A stretch of 64,000 nucleotides of DNA from Terasakiella brassicae (GTDB lineage: Bacteria > Pseudomonadota > Alphaproteobacteria > Rhodospirillales > Terasakiellaceae), in contig NZ_BMHV01000001.1 in the NCBI RefSeq assembly GCF_014641495.1, forward strand, positions 1 to 64,000, written 5' to 3'. The notes under the pieces are model-generated. The model worked only from the letters and a program-made list of their open reading frames with translations, did not search any database and had not been told where the DNA came from. Of the stretch, positions 27,043 to 34,585 are shown piece after piece; the first letter of the stretch is position 1; the number at the start of each line of letters is the position of its first letter. The position numbers and the translations under genes are program-made.

Positions 27043-27480
27043 ATGACAAATGAATATCAAGATGGTGTCAGCGAAGAAATGATTTCTGCGCTTGTGCACA
27101 GATTTTACGATGCAATCCGCGACGATACGGTTTTAGGGCCGATTTTTAACGAACGCATTACAGAGTGGGATCACCATTTACAGACAATGTGTGATTTCTG
27201 GTCGTCCATTACCTTGAAAACACGCCGTTTTCAGGGACGGCCTATGTTGAAACATCAATTGATTGCGGACCGCACACGCCCTGATAATTTTGCACGTTGG
27301 CTGGATTTGTTCAAACAAGTGGTTGAAGATGAAATCCCTTCTCACTTACAGGTGGAATTTCTGGAACCTGCGGCCCGGATTGCACAGAGTTTGCAAATGG
27401 GTATGTTTCAGGTGCCCTTTGATAAAAAGGAGGTTCAGAACCAACTGAACCTCCTTGAGGGAAAAAACGAAGTCGCTTAA
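27043..27480 (+). CDS. Group III truncated hemoglobin
   Basis: A 145-residue globin of the 2/2 group III type: ALVHRFYDAIRDDTVLGPIF (B helix with Phe-Tyr), MCDFWSSITL (CD/E region), and MLKHQLI with the proximal His at about residue 73. Group III proteins bind O2 and NO and are placed in NO or microaerobic responses. It is 2 bp after nsrR and so co-transcribed, forming a two-gene NO-responsive unit. The last 18 codons overlap a strong inverted repeat that reads as the terminator of rimO on the opposite strand. Confidence 0.88.
   Translation: MTNEYQDGVSEEMISALVHRFYDAIRDDTVLGPIFNERITEWDHHLQTMCDFWSSITLKTRRFQGRPMLKHQLIADRTRPDNFARWLDLFKQVVEDEIPSHLQVEFLEPAARIAQSLQMGMFQVPFDKKEVQNQLNLLEGKNEVA
27424..27456 (-). 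terminator. rimO terminator inside the hemoglobin coding sequence
   Basis: AAGGAGGTTCAG (27427-27438) and CTGAACCTCCTT (27445-27456) form a perfect 12-bp stem with a 6-nt loop. On the minus strand the stem is followed by T residues (CCTCCTTTTTATC), the layout of an intrinsic terminator for rimO. It lies entirely within the 3' end of the hemoglobin gene, encoding KKEVQNQLNLL there. The gap between the two stop codons is only 6 bp. Confidence 0.75.
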
Positions 27481-27486
27481 ACCGTC

Positions 27487-28809
27487 TTAAGCATCGACCA
27501 AACTGCCCCAGATATCGTAATCTTCAGCATGTTCGGCCTTAACCTTGACAATATCGCCCGGTTTCAGGTCCAGTTCACCATTGATGTAGACTTCGCCATC
27601 AATTTCGGGGGCATCGCCTTTGGTGCGGCCAACAGCGCCTTCTTCATCGACTTCATCAATAATAACATCAAAAACCTTGCCGATTTTGGCTTGCATTTTT
27701 TCATCAGAAATTTGACGCTGGAATTCCATTAAGCGGTTCCAGCGTTGTTCCTTGATTTCTTCATCAACAGGGTCGGGCAGGTCGTTGGCTGCTGCGCCTT
27801 CGACGGCCTCGTATTTAAAACAACCAACGCGGTCCAGTTGGGCCTTTTCCAACCAATCGAGCAAATATTCGAAATCTTCTTCCGTTTCACCGGGGAAACC
27901 GACGACGAATGTCGAACGAATGGTAATGTCAGGACAGATTTCACGCCATTTTTTGATGCGTTCCAACAGTTCAATCTGATTGCCCGGACGTTTCATCAAT
28001 TTTAAAATACGGGGGGAGGCATGCTGGAACGGAATGTCCAGATAAGGCAGAATTTTACCTTCGGCCATCAAAGGAATAACATCATCGACATGCGGGTAGG
28101 GGTAAACATAATGCAGACGGGTCCAGACTTTTTGATCCCCCAAGGCATTACAGAGATCATACATCTTGGTCCGTACAGATTTACCGTAAAAATCACTTTC
28201 TTCATAACGCAAGTCGGACCCGTAAGCGCCCGTGTCTTGAGAAACCAGCAAGATTTCCTTCACGCCGCTAAGCGCCAAATTTTCGGCTTCTTTCAATACT
28301 TCGCCAGCAGGGCGGGAACGTAATTTTCCGCGCATGGACGGAATGATGCAAAACGTACAGGTCTGATTGCACCCTTCTGAAATTTTTAAGTAAGCATAAT
28401 GGCGCGGTGTCAGTTTGATGCCTTCTGCCGGGATTAAATCCATGTGCGGATTATGTAGCGGTGGGGAGGCCTGATGAACCGCTTCCATAACCGATTCATA
28501 TTGATGTGGGCCACTGACAGCTAAAACACCCGGGTGGACCTCGCGGATACCGTCTTCGTCCACACCCAGACAGCCTGTGACGATAACCTTGCCGTTTTCG
28601 GTTAAGGCTTCGCCAATGGCGTCAAAAGATTCCTGTTTGGCGCTGTCGATAAAGCCACATGTGTTGACAATGACGGCGTCTGCGCCCTCATAGGAAGGTG
28701 AAATTTCGTAGCCTTCTGCGCGAAGCCGTGTCAGGATACGTTCAGAATCAACCAGTGCCTTTGGGCAACCCAGGCTGACAATACCGATTTTTGGAATGTG
28801 CGTGTTCAT
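27487..28809 (-). CDS. rimO: Ribosomal protein S12 methylthiotransferase RimO
   Basis: A 440-residue radical-SAM methylthiotransferase that modifies the conserved Asp of ribosomal protein S12 (beta-methylthiolation). The N-terminal MTTase domain shows [12 protein letters not shown] and [14 protein letters not shown] with cluster cysteines. The radical SAM motif CNQTCTFC is at about residues 146-153. A C-terminal TRAM domain (about 375-440) ends the protein. SLGCPK and NTCGFID favour RimO over MiaB. It converges on the hemoglobin gene and is divergent from the FAH gene. Confidence 0.96.
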   Translation of the reverse strand: MNTHIPKIGIVSLGCPKALVDSERILTRLRAEGYEISPSYEGADAVIVNTCGFIDSAKQESFDAIGEALTENGKVIVTGCLGVDEDGIREVHPGVLAVSGPHQYESVMEAVHQASPPLHNPHMDLIPAEGIKLTPRHYAYLKISEGCNQTCTFCIIPSMRGKLRSRPAGEVLKEAENLALSGVKEILLVSQDTGAYGSDLRYEESDFYGKSVRTKMYDLCNALGDQKVWTRLHYVYPYPHVDDVIPLMAEGKILPYLDIPFQHASPRILKLMKRPGNQIELLERIKKWREICPDITIRSTFVVGFPGETEEDFEYLLDWLEKAQLDRVGCFKYEAVEGAAANDLPDPVDEEIKEQRWNRLMEFQRQISDEKMQAKIGKVFDVIIDEVDEEGAVGRTKGDAPEIDGEVYINGELDLKPGDIVKVKAEHAEDYDIWGSLVDA

Positions 28810-28866
28810 GGCGGCTTATATAATCCTTGTCCATGCACAAGTAAAGAACAGGCAGAGGAAACATAC

Positions 28867-29706
28867 ATGAAACTTGTTCGTTTTGGTGAAAAAGGAAACG
28901 AGAAACCGGGGGTTCTGGATAATCAAGGCAATATTCGCAGTCTGGAAGGGCATTTGGATGACATTGACGGATGCAGTATTGCAGCCGGTGCGTTTGATCG
29001 TATCGCCGGATTAGATATGGACAGCCTGCCTGTGATTGAAGGTGCCCGCCTTGGACCATGTGTTGGCAATATCGGCAAAATCCTGTGCATCGGACTGAAT
29101 TATTCTGATCACGCCGCAGAAGCCGGGATGGAGGTTCCGCGCGAACCGGTCTTGTTTACCAAAGCGACCAGCGCCATCAATGGCCCAAATGATGATGTCT
29201 TGCTCCCGCGTGGATCAGTCAAAACAGATTGGGAATGCGAGTTAGCTGTCGTCATCGGCAAACATGCCAAATATGTCCGTGAAGAAGAGGCATTGGATTA
29301 CGTTGCGGGCTATTGCATCCTGAATGATGTATCGGAACGAGCCTATCAGATTGAAAGTACAGGGCAATGGGTGAAGGGGAAATCATGCGATACATTTGCC
29401 CCCATTGGCCCGTGGCTGGTAACAAAAGATGAAATACCCGACCCGCAAAACCTGTCCATGTGGCTGGAAGTTAATGGAAAACGTTATCAGGAAGGTACAA
29501 CTGAAACAATGGTGTTTGGCGTGCGTCACCTGATTAGCTATCTCTCACGCTTTATGTCTTTGCAGCCCGGTGATGTGATTTCGACCGGGACACCGCCGGG
29601 GGTAGGCATGGGACAAAACCCGCCTGTTTATTTAAAAGCCGGTGATGAAATGGTGCTGGGGATTCAGGGCCTTGGCGTGCAACGTCAAAAGGTTATTGCC
29701 GAATAA
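28867..29706 (+). CDS. Fumarylacetoacetate hydrolase (FAH) family protein
   Basis: A 279-residue protein of the FAH/HpcE fold. Features include ILCIGLNYSDHAAE (about residue 76), metal-ligand acidic residues in DWECELAVVIGK, the WVKGKSCDTFAPIGPWL segment, and PGDVISTGTPPGVG near the C-terminus. Members hydrolyse or decarboxylate 2-oxo acids or diketo acids in aromatic catabolism. I start it at ATG 28867 (MKLVRFGE), which has the ribosome site AGGAAA. An upstream in-frame ATG at 28798 would add 23 poorly conserved residues overlapping the rimO start. The substrate is undetermined. It could act downstream of the monooxygenase/VOC operon at 3.5-5.7 kb, but the two are not linked. Confidence 0.88.
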   Translation: MKLVRFGEKGNEKPGVLDNQGNIRSLEGHLDDIDGCSIAAGAFDRIAGLDMDSLPVIEGARLGPCVGNIGKILCIGLNYSDHAAEAGMEVPREPVLFTKATSAINGPNDDVLLPRGSVKTDWECELAVVIGKHAKYVREEEALDYVAGYCILNDVSERAYQIESTGQWVKGKSCDTFAPIGPWLVTKDEIPDPQNLSMWLEVNGKRYQEGTTETMVFGVRHLISYLSRFMSLQPGDVISTGTPPGVGMGQNPPVYLKAGDEMVLGIQGLGVQRQKVIAE

Positions 29707-29781
29707 CACGGGGCGGGTGATTGGTTATTCCCGTCCGTCCTTCTTGCAATAATTTTTGATATGGTCATCGTTGCTTATGGC

Positions 29782-30630
29782 TTATCCGTTCAAAAAGTTT
29801 TCAACAATCTGAATTTGTTGATTTTTGTTCAATGCTGGTGCGTGACCGCAGCCTTCAATCTCTATGACTTGGGCTTTGGGGCCGGTTTCGGCCATGCGTT
29901 CGGCCCATTGTGGTAACAACAGATCGGACATTTGTCCCCTGAGGACCAGTGTCGGGCAGGGGATTTGTGCATATTCATCCCATAAGTCGTAGTCATCGGG
30001 ATGGGCGGTAAATTGCGTGACGATTTTTGGATCGTAATGGGTGGTGATGTGGCCATTATCCATACGGCGATAGGATGTTTCACACATCAAACGCCATTGT
30101 TCGTCTGTTAAGTAACCATAAGGCTCGTAAATTGTGCGCAGATATTCTTCAAGATCCGACATGCTGTTAAATACAGGCGGGTTACCGACATAGGTGAGGA
30201 TACGTTCAACCGCACTGGGGGCCAGTTCGGGGGCAATATCATTGATTATCAAATGATTGATATTGTTTTTTAACGGACCGCTTGCCAATCGAATGCCCAA
30301 GGCACCGCCCATAGATGTTCCGATATAATCGAAACTATAAAAGCCGAAAATCTCACAGATCTTCAGGGCGATTTTTTCATAAAAATCAAAGGAGTATTGT
30401 TGATCTGGATCATTCGCCCATTGGGATAGGCCGCGCCCCAATGTATCAGGACAAAGGATACGGTAATGTTTGGACAAGACCTGTGCAATATGGTCGAAAT
30501 CACGTCCTGTTCTGGCTAACCCGTGCCACATGAGGATCGCGTGTGGTTTATCCAATCCCCATTCGCTGACGTGAATTTCGCAACCATCGACTTGAATGTA
30601 ATGTGATACAGGTTCGTTTTGACCTAACAT
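29782..30630 (-). CDS. Alpha/beta hydrolase
   Basis: A 282-residue single-domain alpha/beta hydrolase. HGLARTGRDF is the oxyanion-loop region. The nucleophile elbow YIGTSMGGALG (Ser about 108) follows. The acid lies near LVLRGQMSDLLLP and the catalytic His in EGCGHAPALN near the C-terminus. No signal peptide is seen, so it is cytoplasmic. The family includes esterases, C-C hydrolases and lactonases, and the substrate cannot be assigned. It converges on the FAH gene with a 75-bp gap. Confidence 0.85.
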   Translation of the reverse strand: MLGQNEPVSHYIQVDGCEIHVSEWGLDKPHAILMWHGLARTGRDFDHIAQVLSKHYRILCPDTLGRGLSQWANDPDQQYSFDFYEKIALKICEIFGFYSFDYIGTSMGGALGIRLASGPLKNNINHLIINDIAPELAPSAVERILTYVGNPPVFNSMSDLEEYLRTIYEPYGYLTDEQWRLMCETSYRRMDNGHITTHYDPKIVTQFTAHPDDYDLWDEYAQIPCPTLVLRGQMSDLLLPQWAERMAETGPKAQVIEIEGCGHAPALNKNQQIQIVENFLNG

Positions 30631-30680
30631 GTCGCCTCCTTTTTTATTATTCTATTGATAGCAAAGAAAGCGCAAAAGAG

Positions 30681-30713
30681 AAAGGCTCCTCACTGGGGAA
30701 GTGAGGAGCCTTT
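30681..30713. terminator. Terminator-like hairpin between two divergent starts
   Basis: AAAGGCTCCTCAC and GTGAGGAGCCTTT form a perfect 13-bp stem with a 7-nt loop (TGGGGAA). It lies about 50 bp upstream of the alpha/beta hydrolase start, where no annotated gene ends. Trailing T content is moderate on both sides (minus CTCTTTTG; plus CGTTTGG). It might be an attenuator in the hydrolase leader or the end of a small RNA. Confidence 0.6.
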
Positions 30714-30882
30714 CGTTTGGGAACGTTGCTCGAAAACTTTAATGGCGATGATTCTGCAAGACCTTAAAGGGTGCGCAGATCGGGGAAAGGACCTACGAAA
30801 TGCATCGCCGTTTAAAAACAACTTGGCAAGAAGGTACTCGCAAAATATCGATGTGAAAATCGCAATGATTACGCAGTGGTCA

Positions 30883-30901
30883 TACCTATTACTACGTAGT
30901 A
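30883..30901. promoter_or_regulatory. Candidate NarL/FixJ-type operator
   Basis: TACCTAT (fits the NarL heptamer TACYYMT) is followed by the perfect palindrome TACTACGTAGTA (30890-30901). It is 57 bp before the histidine kinase start, whose partner is a NarL-type regulator, so autoregulation is a plausible inference. Confidence 0.3.
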
Positions 30902-30957
30902 TGTTTTTGACGCTTTCGTGATATGCTTTGGAAAAATTCCGCAATGAGAAAATATAA

Positions 30958-32331
30958 ATGCTGCGTCTGAAAATCCTCCTGCTGGCTGTGCTTCCGTTAT
31001 TTTTTGCGGTCAGTGCCATTATCTTTATTTTGTTTTTTCAATCCGATAACCTGATTGATGAACAGTTGCAGCGTGTGGAAAGCAACGTTATCTCTGCAAA
31101 ACATGATGAACTGCGCCATTATATGAACATGGCGCTGACGGCTGTAGATCATGTTTATGAAAATGCAAAAGAGGATGATCAACTGGCCCGCGAGGAAGTG
31201 AAGGCGATTTTAAATAAGCTGACCTATGGAAAAGACGGGTATTTTTTCGTCTATGACGGCAGCGGTACAGGACTGGTTCATCCCGGTCAGCCGGAAATTG
31301 TCGGGCTGAACTGGTGGGGCTTGCAAGACAGCAAAGGCCGCCTTGTCATTAAGGAATTGACAGAACGTGCGCGCAATGGCGGTGGCTATTATCGTTATCT
31401 TTGGGAAAAACCGTCCAGTAATACAGTGGGGGAAAAGCTGGCCTATGCCGTTATGCTGGAAAAATGGGACTGGATGATCGGTACCGGCATTTATCTGGAT
31501 GAGATATACGAGGAAATTGAAGCGCGCAAACGCGAAATTAAAAATCGTATTCAACATACGTTTATGATGATTTTCTGGATTGCAATTTTTGCGTTGGTTG
31601 CTGTGTTCGTATCAGGTCTTGTGATCAATGCAAACGAACGCAAGCTGGCGGATACCAAGTTAAAGGAACTCACGCAACGGATTGTGGAATTTCAAGAGGA
31701 AGAACGCGGCAGAGTTTCGCGTGAACTGCATGACGGGATCAGTCAGATTTTGGTGTCGGTGAAATATTCCATCGAATTGGCCATTGATAAGATCAAAGCC
31801 GGGGCAAGTGATGCGATAAAACCAATGGAAAAAGGCGCCAAGGGATTACAGGAAGCCATTGGCGAAGTCAGGCGTATCTCACGTGACTTACGCCCAAGCG
31901 TTCTGGACGATATTGGCCTGTCCGCCGCGTTGGAAGCCATGTGTTTTGAATTTGGGGAAAGAACGGGGATTAAGGCCACCTTTCAAAAGCACTTGTTTAC
32001 AAAACAACTTGCACCAGATGTAAAAACAACGCTGTTTCGAATTGCGCAAGAATCCTTGACCAATATTGAACGCCATTCCGGTGCATCGGAAGTGCGTCTG
32101 GAATTAATGAAACGCGTAGACGGGATTAGAATGGTTATTTCTGATGATGGTGTTGGCTTTGATGTTTTACGGATGGAAGGACGAAAAAATGCATTTCAAG
32201 GGATAGGCTTGCGTAACATGCAGGAACGTATAGAATTTCATGGTGGCGAATTGACGGTCTGGTCTTCGCCCGATAAAGGTACGGTGGTTGAAGCCAAGCT
32301 TCCTCTGAGAGTGTTACAGGATGAAATATGA
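30958..32331 (+). CDS. Cache-domain sensor histidine kinase (HisKA_3 type)
   Basis: 457 residues. TM1 lies at about 7-27, followed by a periplasmic sCache-like domain (about 30-195) with YGKDGYFFVYDGSGTGLVHP and WDWMIGTGIYLDEI. TM2 is at about 202-224. A HisKA_3 dimerisation domain follows with phospho-acceptor H258 in SRELHDGISQ, then a HATPase with DDGVGFD and GIGLRNMQER. This is the NarX/DegS-type kinase class. Cache domains of this type commonly sense small organic acids. Its stop codon overlaps the start of the NarL-type regulator (ATGA), so they form a two-component pair at the head of the chemotaxis island. Confidence 0.92.
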   Translation: MLRLKILLLAVLPLFFAVSAIIFILFFQSDNLIDEQLQRVESNVISAKHDELRHYMNMALTAVDHVYENAKEDDQLAREEVKAILNKLTYGKDGYFFVYDGSGTGLVHPGQPEIVGLNWWGLQDSKGRLVIKELTERARNGGGYYRYLWEKPSSNTVGEKLAYAVMLEKWDWMIGTGIYLDEIYEEIEARKREIKNRIQHTFMMIFWIAIFALVAVFVSGLVINANERKLADTKLKELTQRIVEFQEEERGRVSRELHDGISQILVSVKYSIELAIDKIKAGASDAIKPMEKGAKGLQEAIGEVRRISRDLRPSVLDDIGLSAALEAMCFEFGERTGIKATFQKHLFTKQLAPDVKTTLFRIAQESLTNIERHSGASEVRLELMKRVDGIRMVISDDGVGFDVLRMEGRKNAFQGIGLRNMQERIEFHGGELTVWSSPDKGTVVEAKLPLRVLQDEI

Positions 32332-32966
32332 CAGACGAAAATAATAAAATTCGGGTTCTTCTGGTGGATGATCACCCCCTTGTTCTGGACGGCATTCGAT
32401 CCAGACTGGAAGACGACCCGGAAATCGCGATTGTCGGGGAAGCCGGGAACGGCGAAGAAGCGCTGCAAATCGCAACGCAACGTAAACCTGATATCGTCTT
32501 AATGGATATCAATATGCCTGTGTTGAACGGGATTGAGGCGGCCGAAAAATTTGCAGAACTCCTGCCTGATATTCGATTATTGATGTTAACCATGCATGAC
32601 AGCCGGGAATATATTACGAAGGTTCTTAAGGCAGGGGCAAAAGGCTATATCTTAAAAGATGTGTCCTCCAGTGAAATGCTCATCGCGATTAAAGCGGTTT
32701 ATCAAGGTAAGACATATTATAGTTCCGGTGTGACGGATATTTTGGTTAATGAAAGCAGCAAGAAAGAAGTTCCGTTAACGGATCGTGAGAAAACGATTTT
32801 GCAGTTGTTGGCTGAAGGAAACAGCAACAAACATGTGGCGCGCGAACTTGATATCAGTGTAAGAACAGTTGAAACACACCGTAGAAATATCAAGCGTAAG
32901 TTGGAGGTGAAAACTTCTGCCGGACTTGTGAAATACGCGATTGAAAACGGCATTGTCGAGCTTTAA
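32328..32966 (+). CDS. NarL/FixJ-family response regulator
   Basis: 212 residues. The receiver domain (about 7-125) has acidic pair DD in LLVDDHPLVLDG, phospho-acceptor D60 in VLMDINMP, and the switch Lys in AGAKGYILKD. The C-terminal LuxR-type HTH is LTDREKTILQLLAEGNSNKH with recognition helix VRTVETHRR. It is translationally coupled to the upstream kinase by a 4-nt overlap. Its regulon is unknown; the palindrome in front of the kinase gene and the downstream signalling genes are candidate targets. Confidence 0.94.
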   Translation: MTDENNKIRVLLVDDHPLVLDGIRSRLEDDPEIAIVGEAGNGEEALQIATQRKPDIVLMDINMPVLNGIEAAEKFAELLPDIRLLMLTMHDSREYITKVLKAGAKGYILKDVSSSEMLIAIKAVYQGKTYYSSGVTDILVNESSKKEVPLTDREKTILQLLAEGNSNKHVARELDISVRTVETHRRNIKRKLEVKTSAGLVKYAIENGIVEL

Positions 32967-33002
32967 TATCGGTTTGGCTTTGAGATAACGGCGGGTAATG
33001 GA

Positions 33003-33758
33003 ATGGATATGAGTGAAATCCTTGCGCAAATGAGTGAAAAATTCATTGAAACAGCGCATGAAAAAATAGCTCGCCTGAATGAAATCCTGATGCTTTTAAA
33101 TCATGCGGGAGAGGACGAAAAAAGCCTACGCGAAGAATTCCACCGAGAAGTTCATAGCCTGAAGGGCATGGGCGGCACCTTTCAGATGCCTTTGGTATCC
33201 AAACTTTGCCATAAATTTGAGGACTTCCTGTCTGGCGAAAGTACGGCTTCTGATAACCTGATAGAAGATTGTTATGCCTACCTTGATCGTCTGAATGATC
33301 TTATCGAAAGTGGGCAGGCGGGGGATTTGGAAAAAGCGGATACATGGCTTGCCAATTTGCCGCAGAAAGGATCGGTTGTGGAAACCCGCAGTGAATCAAA
33401 ACGGACTAAGGTGCTTATCATTTCTTCTTCAACAGAAATGTTGAAGGAGATTGTACCGCTTTTTCAGGATAACGGGTTTGAGGTAACCAGCGCCTCATCC
33501 GCCTTTCGCGGTTATAAGGCGGCGGTTTTGCATAAGCCGGATGTTGTCTTGGCGGCGCAAATTCAGGATGAAATGGACGGGGCAGAACTGGTTCGAAGCC
33601 TCGGTGCCTTACAAGCCTTGTCACAAACGAAATTTGCGATGATTTGCCCGGACCGCAGACAAGCCCTGTCTGAAAATTTGCAAGGCGTTCAGTTATTGTC
33701 AGAAGCAAACGTGGCAATTGATGTGATGAATTTTATTGCGGTTGTCGTTACAGCTTAG
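33003..33758 (+). CDS. Hpt domain protein with degenerate receiver
   Basis: 251 residues. The N-terminal Hpt domain has phospho-acceptor H51 in REVHSLKGMGGTF. The C-terminal region (about 137-250) has receiver-like alternation (KVLIISSSTEMLKEIV, PDVVLAAQIQDEMDGAELV, TKFAMICP). The phosphorylation Asp is replaced: the position expected to read LxD reads LAAQ, and the acidic pair is SSS. It may act as a phosphotransfer sink or a binding scaffold that cannot be phosphorylated at the receiver. It follows the NarL-type regulator by 36 bp and precedes the STAS gene. Confidence 0.8.
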   Translation: MDMSEILAQMSEKFIETAHEKIARLNEILMLLNHAGEDEKSLREEFHREVHSLKGMGGTFQMPLVSKLCHKFEDFLSGESTASDNLIEDCYAYLDRLNDLIESGQAGDLEKADTWLANLPQKGSVVETRSESKRTKVLIISSSTEMLKEIVPLFQDNGFEVTSASSAFRGYKAAVLHKPDVVLAAQIQDEMDGAELVRSLGALQALSQTKFAMICPDRRQALSENLQGVQLLSEANVAIDVMNFIAVVVTA

Positions 33759-33875
33759 AAATTGTTTTATTTTTCCTATTTGCCTGCTAGCATGTAATCG
33801 TTGCGATTCTGGTGTTTGCCAGTTTTCAATGCAGGGAATAACGCATTTTCGCGTTTGTAAGTTCGGGGATAATAT

Positions 33876-34190
33876 ATGAACACCACCTTTGACATAAAGG
33901 TCATTGAGAATGATGTCGTTTTGCGCCTTATCCCAATTCTGGATATGGCCATTGCGGAAGAATTTTTGTCATCTCTGCGCGAGTGTGCCTCCATGATGAA
34001 AAACCTTATCCTTGATAGTCAAGACGTTGAACGTCTTTCTACACCTTGTATTCAGGTTATGCTTGCTGCGGCTTCAGAGATGGAGCAACAAGGCCTGACG
34101 TTTTCTGTGCGTAATATTAGTGAAGGTTTTCAACGCGGTATGTGTGATCTTGGGCTGGTTGAATATTTAGACAATTGGAGTAAAAGTTAA
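33876..34190 (+). CDS. STAS-domain protein (anti-sigma-factor-antagonist-like)
   Basis: A 104-residue single STAS domain: VVLRLIPILDMAIAEEFL, then NLILDSQDVERLSTPCIQVM at the position of the SpoIIAA phosphorylation loop. A Ser/Thr pair (ST in LSTPC) stands where the kinase-target Ser usually lies. Its stop codon overlaps the cheY start by one base. The island also encodes a PP2C phosphatase and an RsbW-like ATPase, so it may be the switch protein of a partner-switching cycle. STAS proteins at the head of Che clusters of this type are known, but their role is unclear. Confidence 0.82.
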   Translation: MNTTFDIKVIENDVVLRLIPILDMAIAEEFLSSLRECASMMKNLILDSQDVERLSTPCIQVMLAAASEMEQQGLTFSVRNISEGFQRGMCDLGLVEYLDNWSKS

Positions 34191-34555
34191 TGGGATTGCG
34201 TGTGTTAGCCGTCGATGATTCCAAAACCATGCGCGATATGGTTGGGTTCACCTTAAGAAATGCGGGGCATGAAGTCATTGAGGCGGGCGACGGCGAAGAT
34301 GCACTTGGAAAATTGGGCAATGATCGTGTTGATCTCATTATCACCGATATTAATATGCCGCGTATGGATGGGATCGCCCTGATTAAAGAATTGCGTGCGC
34401 ATCATATCCATAAATCGACACCTATTCTTGTTTTGACGACAGAATCCGATAATAGCAAAAAAAATGAAGGCCGTGCCGCCGGGGCGACAGGGTGGATTGT
34501 CAAACCTTTCAGCCCGGATAAGTTGTTACAGGTTGTTGCTAAAGTCTGTCCCTAA
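34190..34555 (+). CDS. cheY: CheY-like response regulator
   Basis: A 121-residue single receiver domain. The acidic pair is in LAVDDSKTMRDM, the phospho-acceptor is D53 in IITDINMPRMDG, Thr/Ser is in LVLTTES, and Lys is in GWIVKPFSPDKL. It is the canonical CheY layout and is placed directly before cheA, as in the Pseudomonas aeruginosa Che2 order. It probably takes phosphate from CheA. No output domain is present. Confidence 0.95.
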   Translation: MGLRVLAVDDSKTMRDMVGFTLRNAGHEVIEAGDGEDALGKLGNDRVDLIITDINMPRMDGIALIKELRAHHIHKSTPILVLTTESDNSKKNEGRAAGATGWIVKPFSPDKLLQVVAKVCP

Positions 34556-34585
34556 AACATAGAAAAATAGAAGGGTACGCAAACA

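Larger units (their letters stand above)
30631..30957. other. 327-bp divergent intergenic region
   Basis: It lies between the starts of the alpha/beta hydrolase (minus) and the histidine kinase (plus). It holds a strong terminator-like hairpin (30681-30713), a 12-bp palindrome (30890-30901) with a NarL-like heptamer beside it, and no ORF with coding character that I would accept. An ORF at 30655-30921 crosses the hairpin and has no family resemblance. A short untranslated transcript ending at the hairpin is possible. Confidence 0.5.

Noticed and set aside
28798-28866. Upstream start for the FAH-family gene
   Set aside because: The extra 23 residues are not FAH-like and overlap the rimO start; the ATG at 28867 has a proper ribosome site and the usual N-terminus.
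30655-30921. 88-codon plus-strand frame in the divergent region
   Set aside because: It crosses a strong hairpin, lacks a ribosome site and shows no family or composition typical of a protein.
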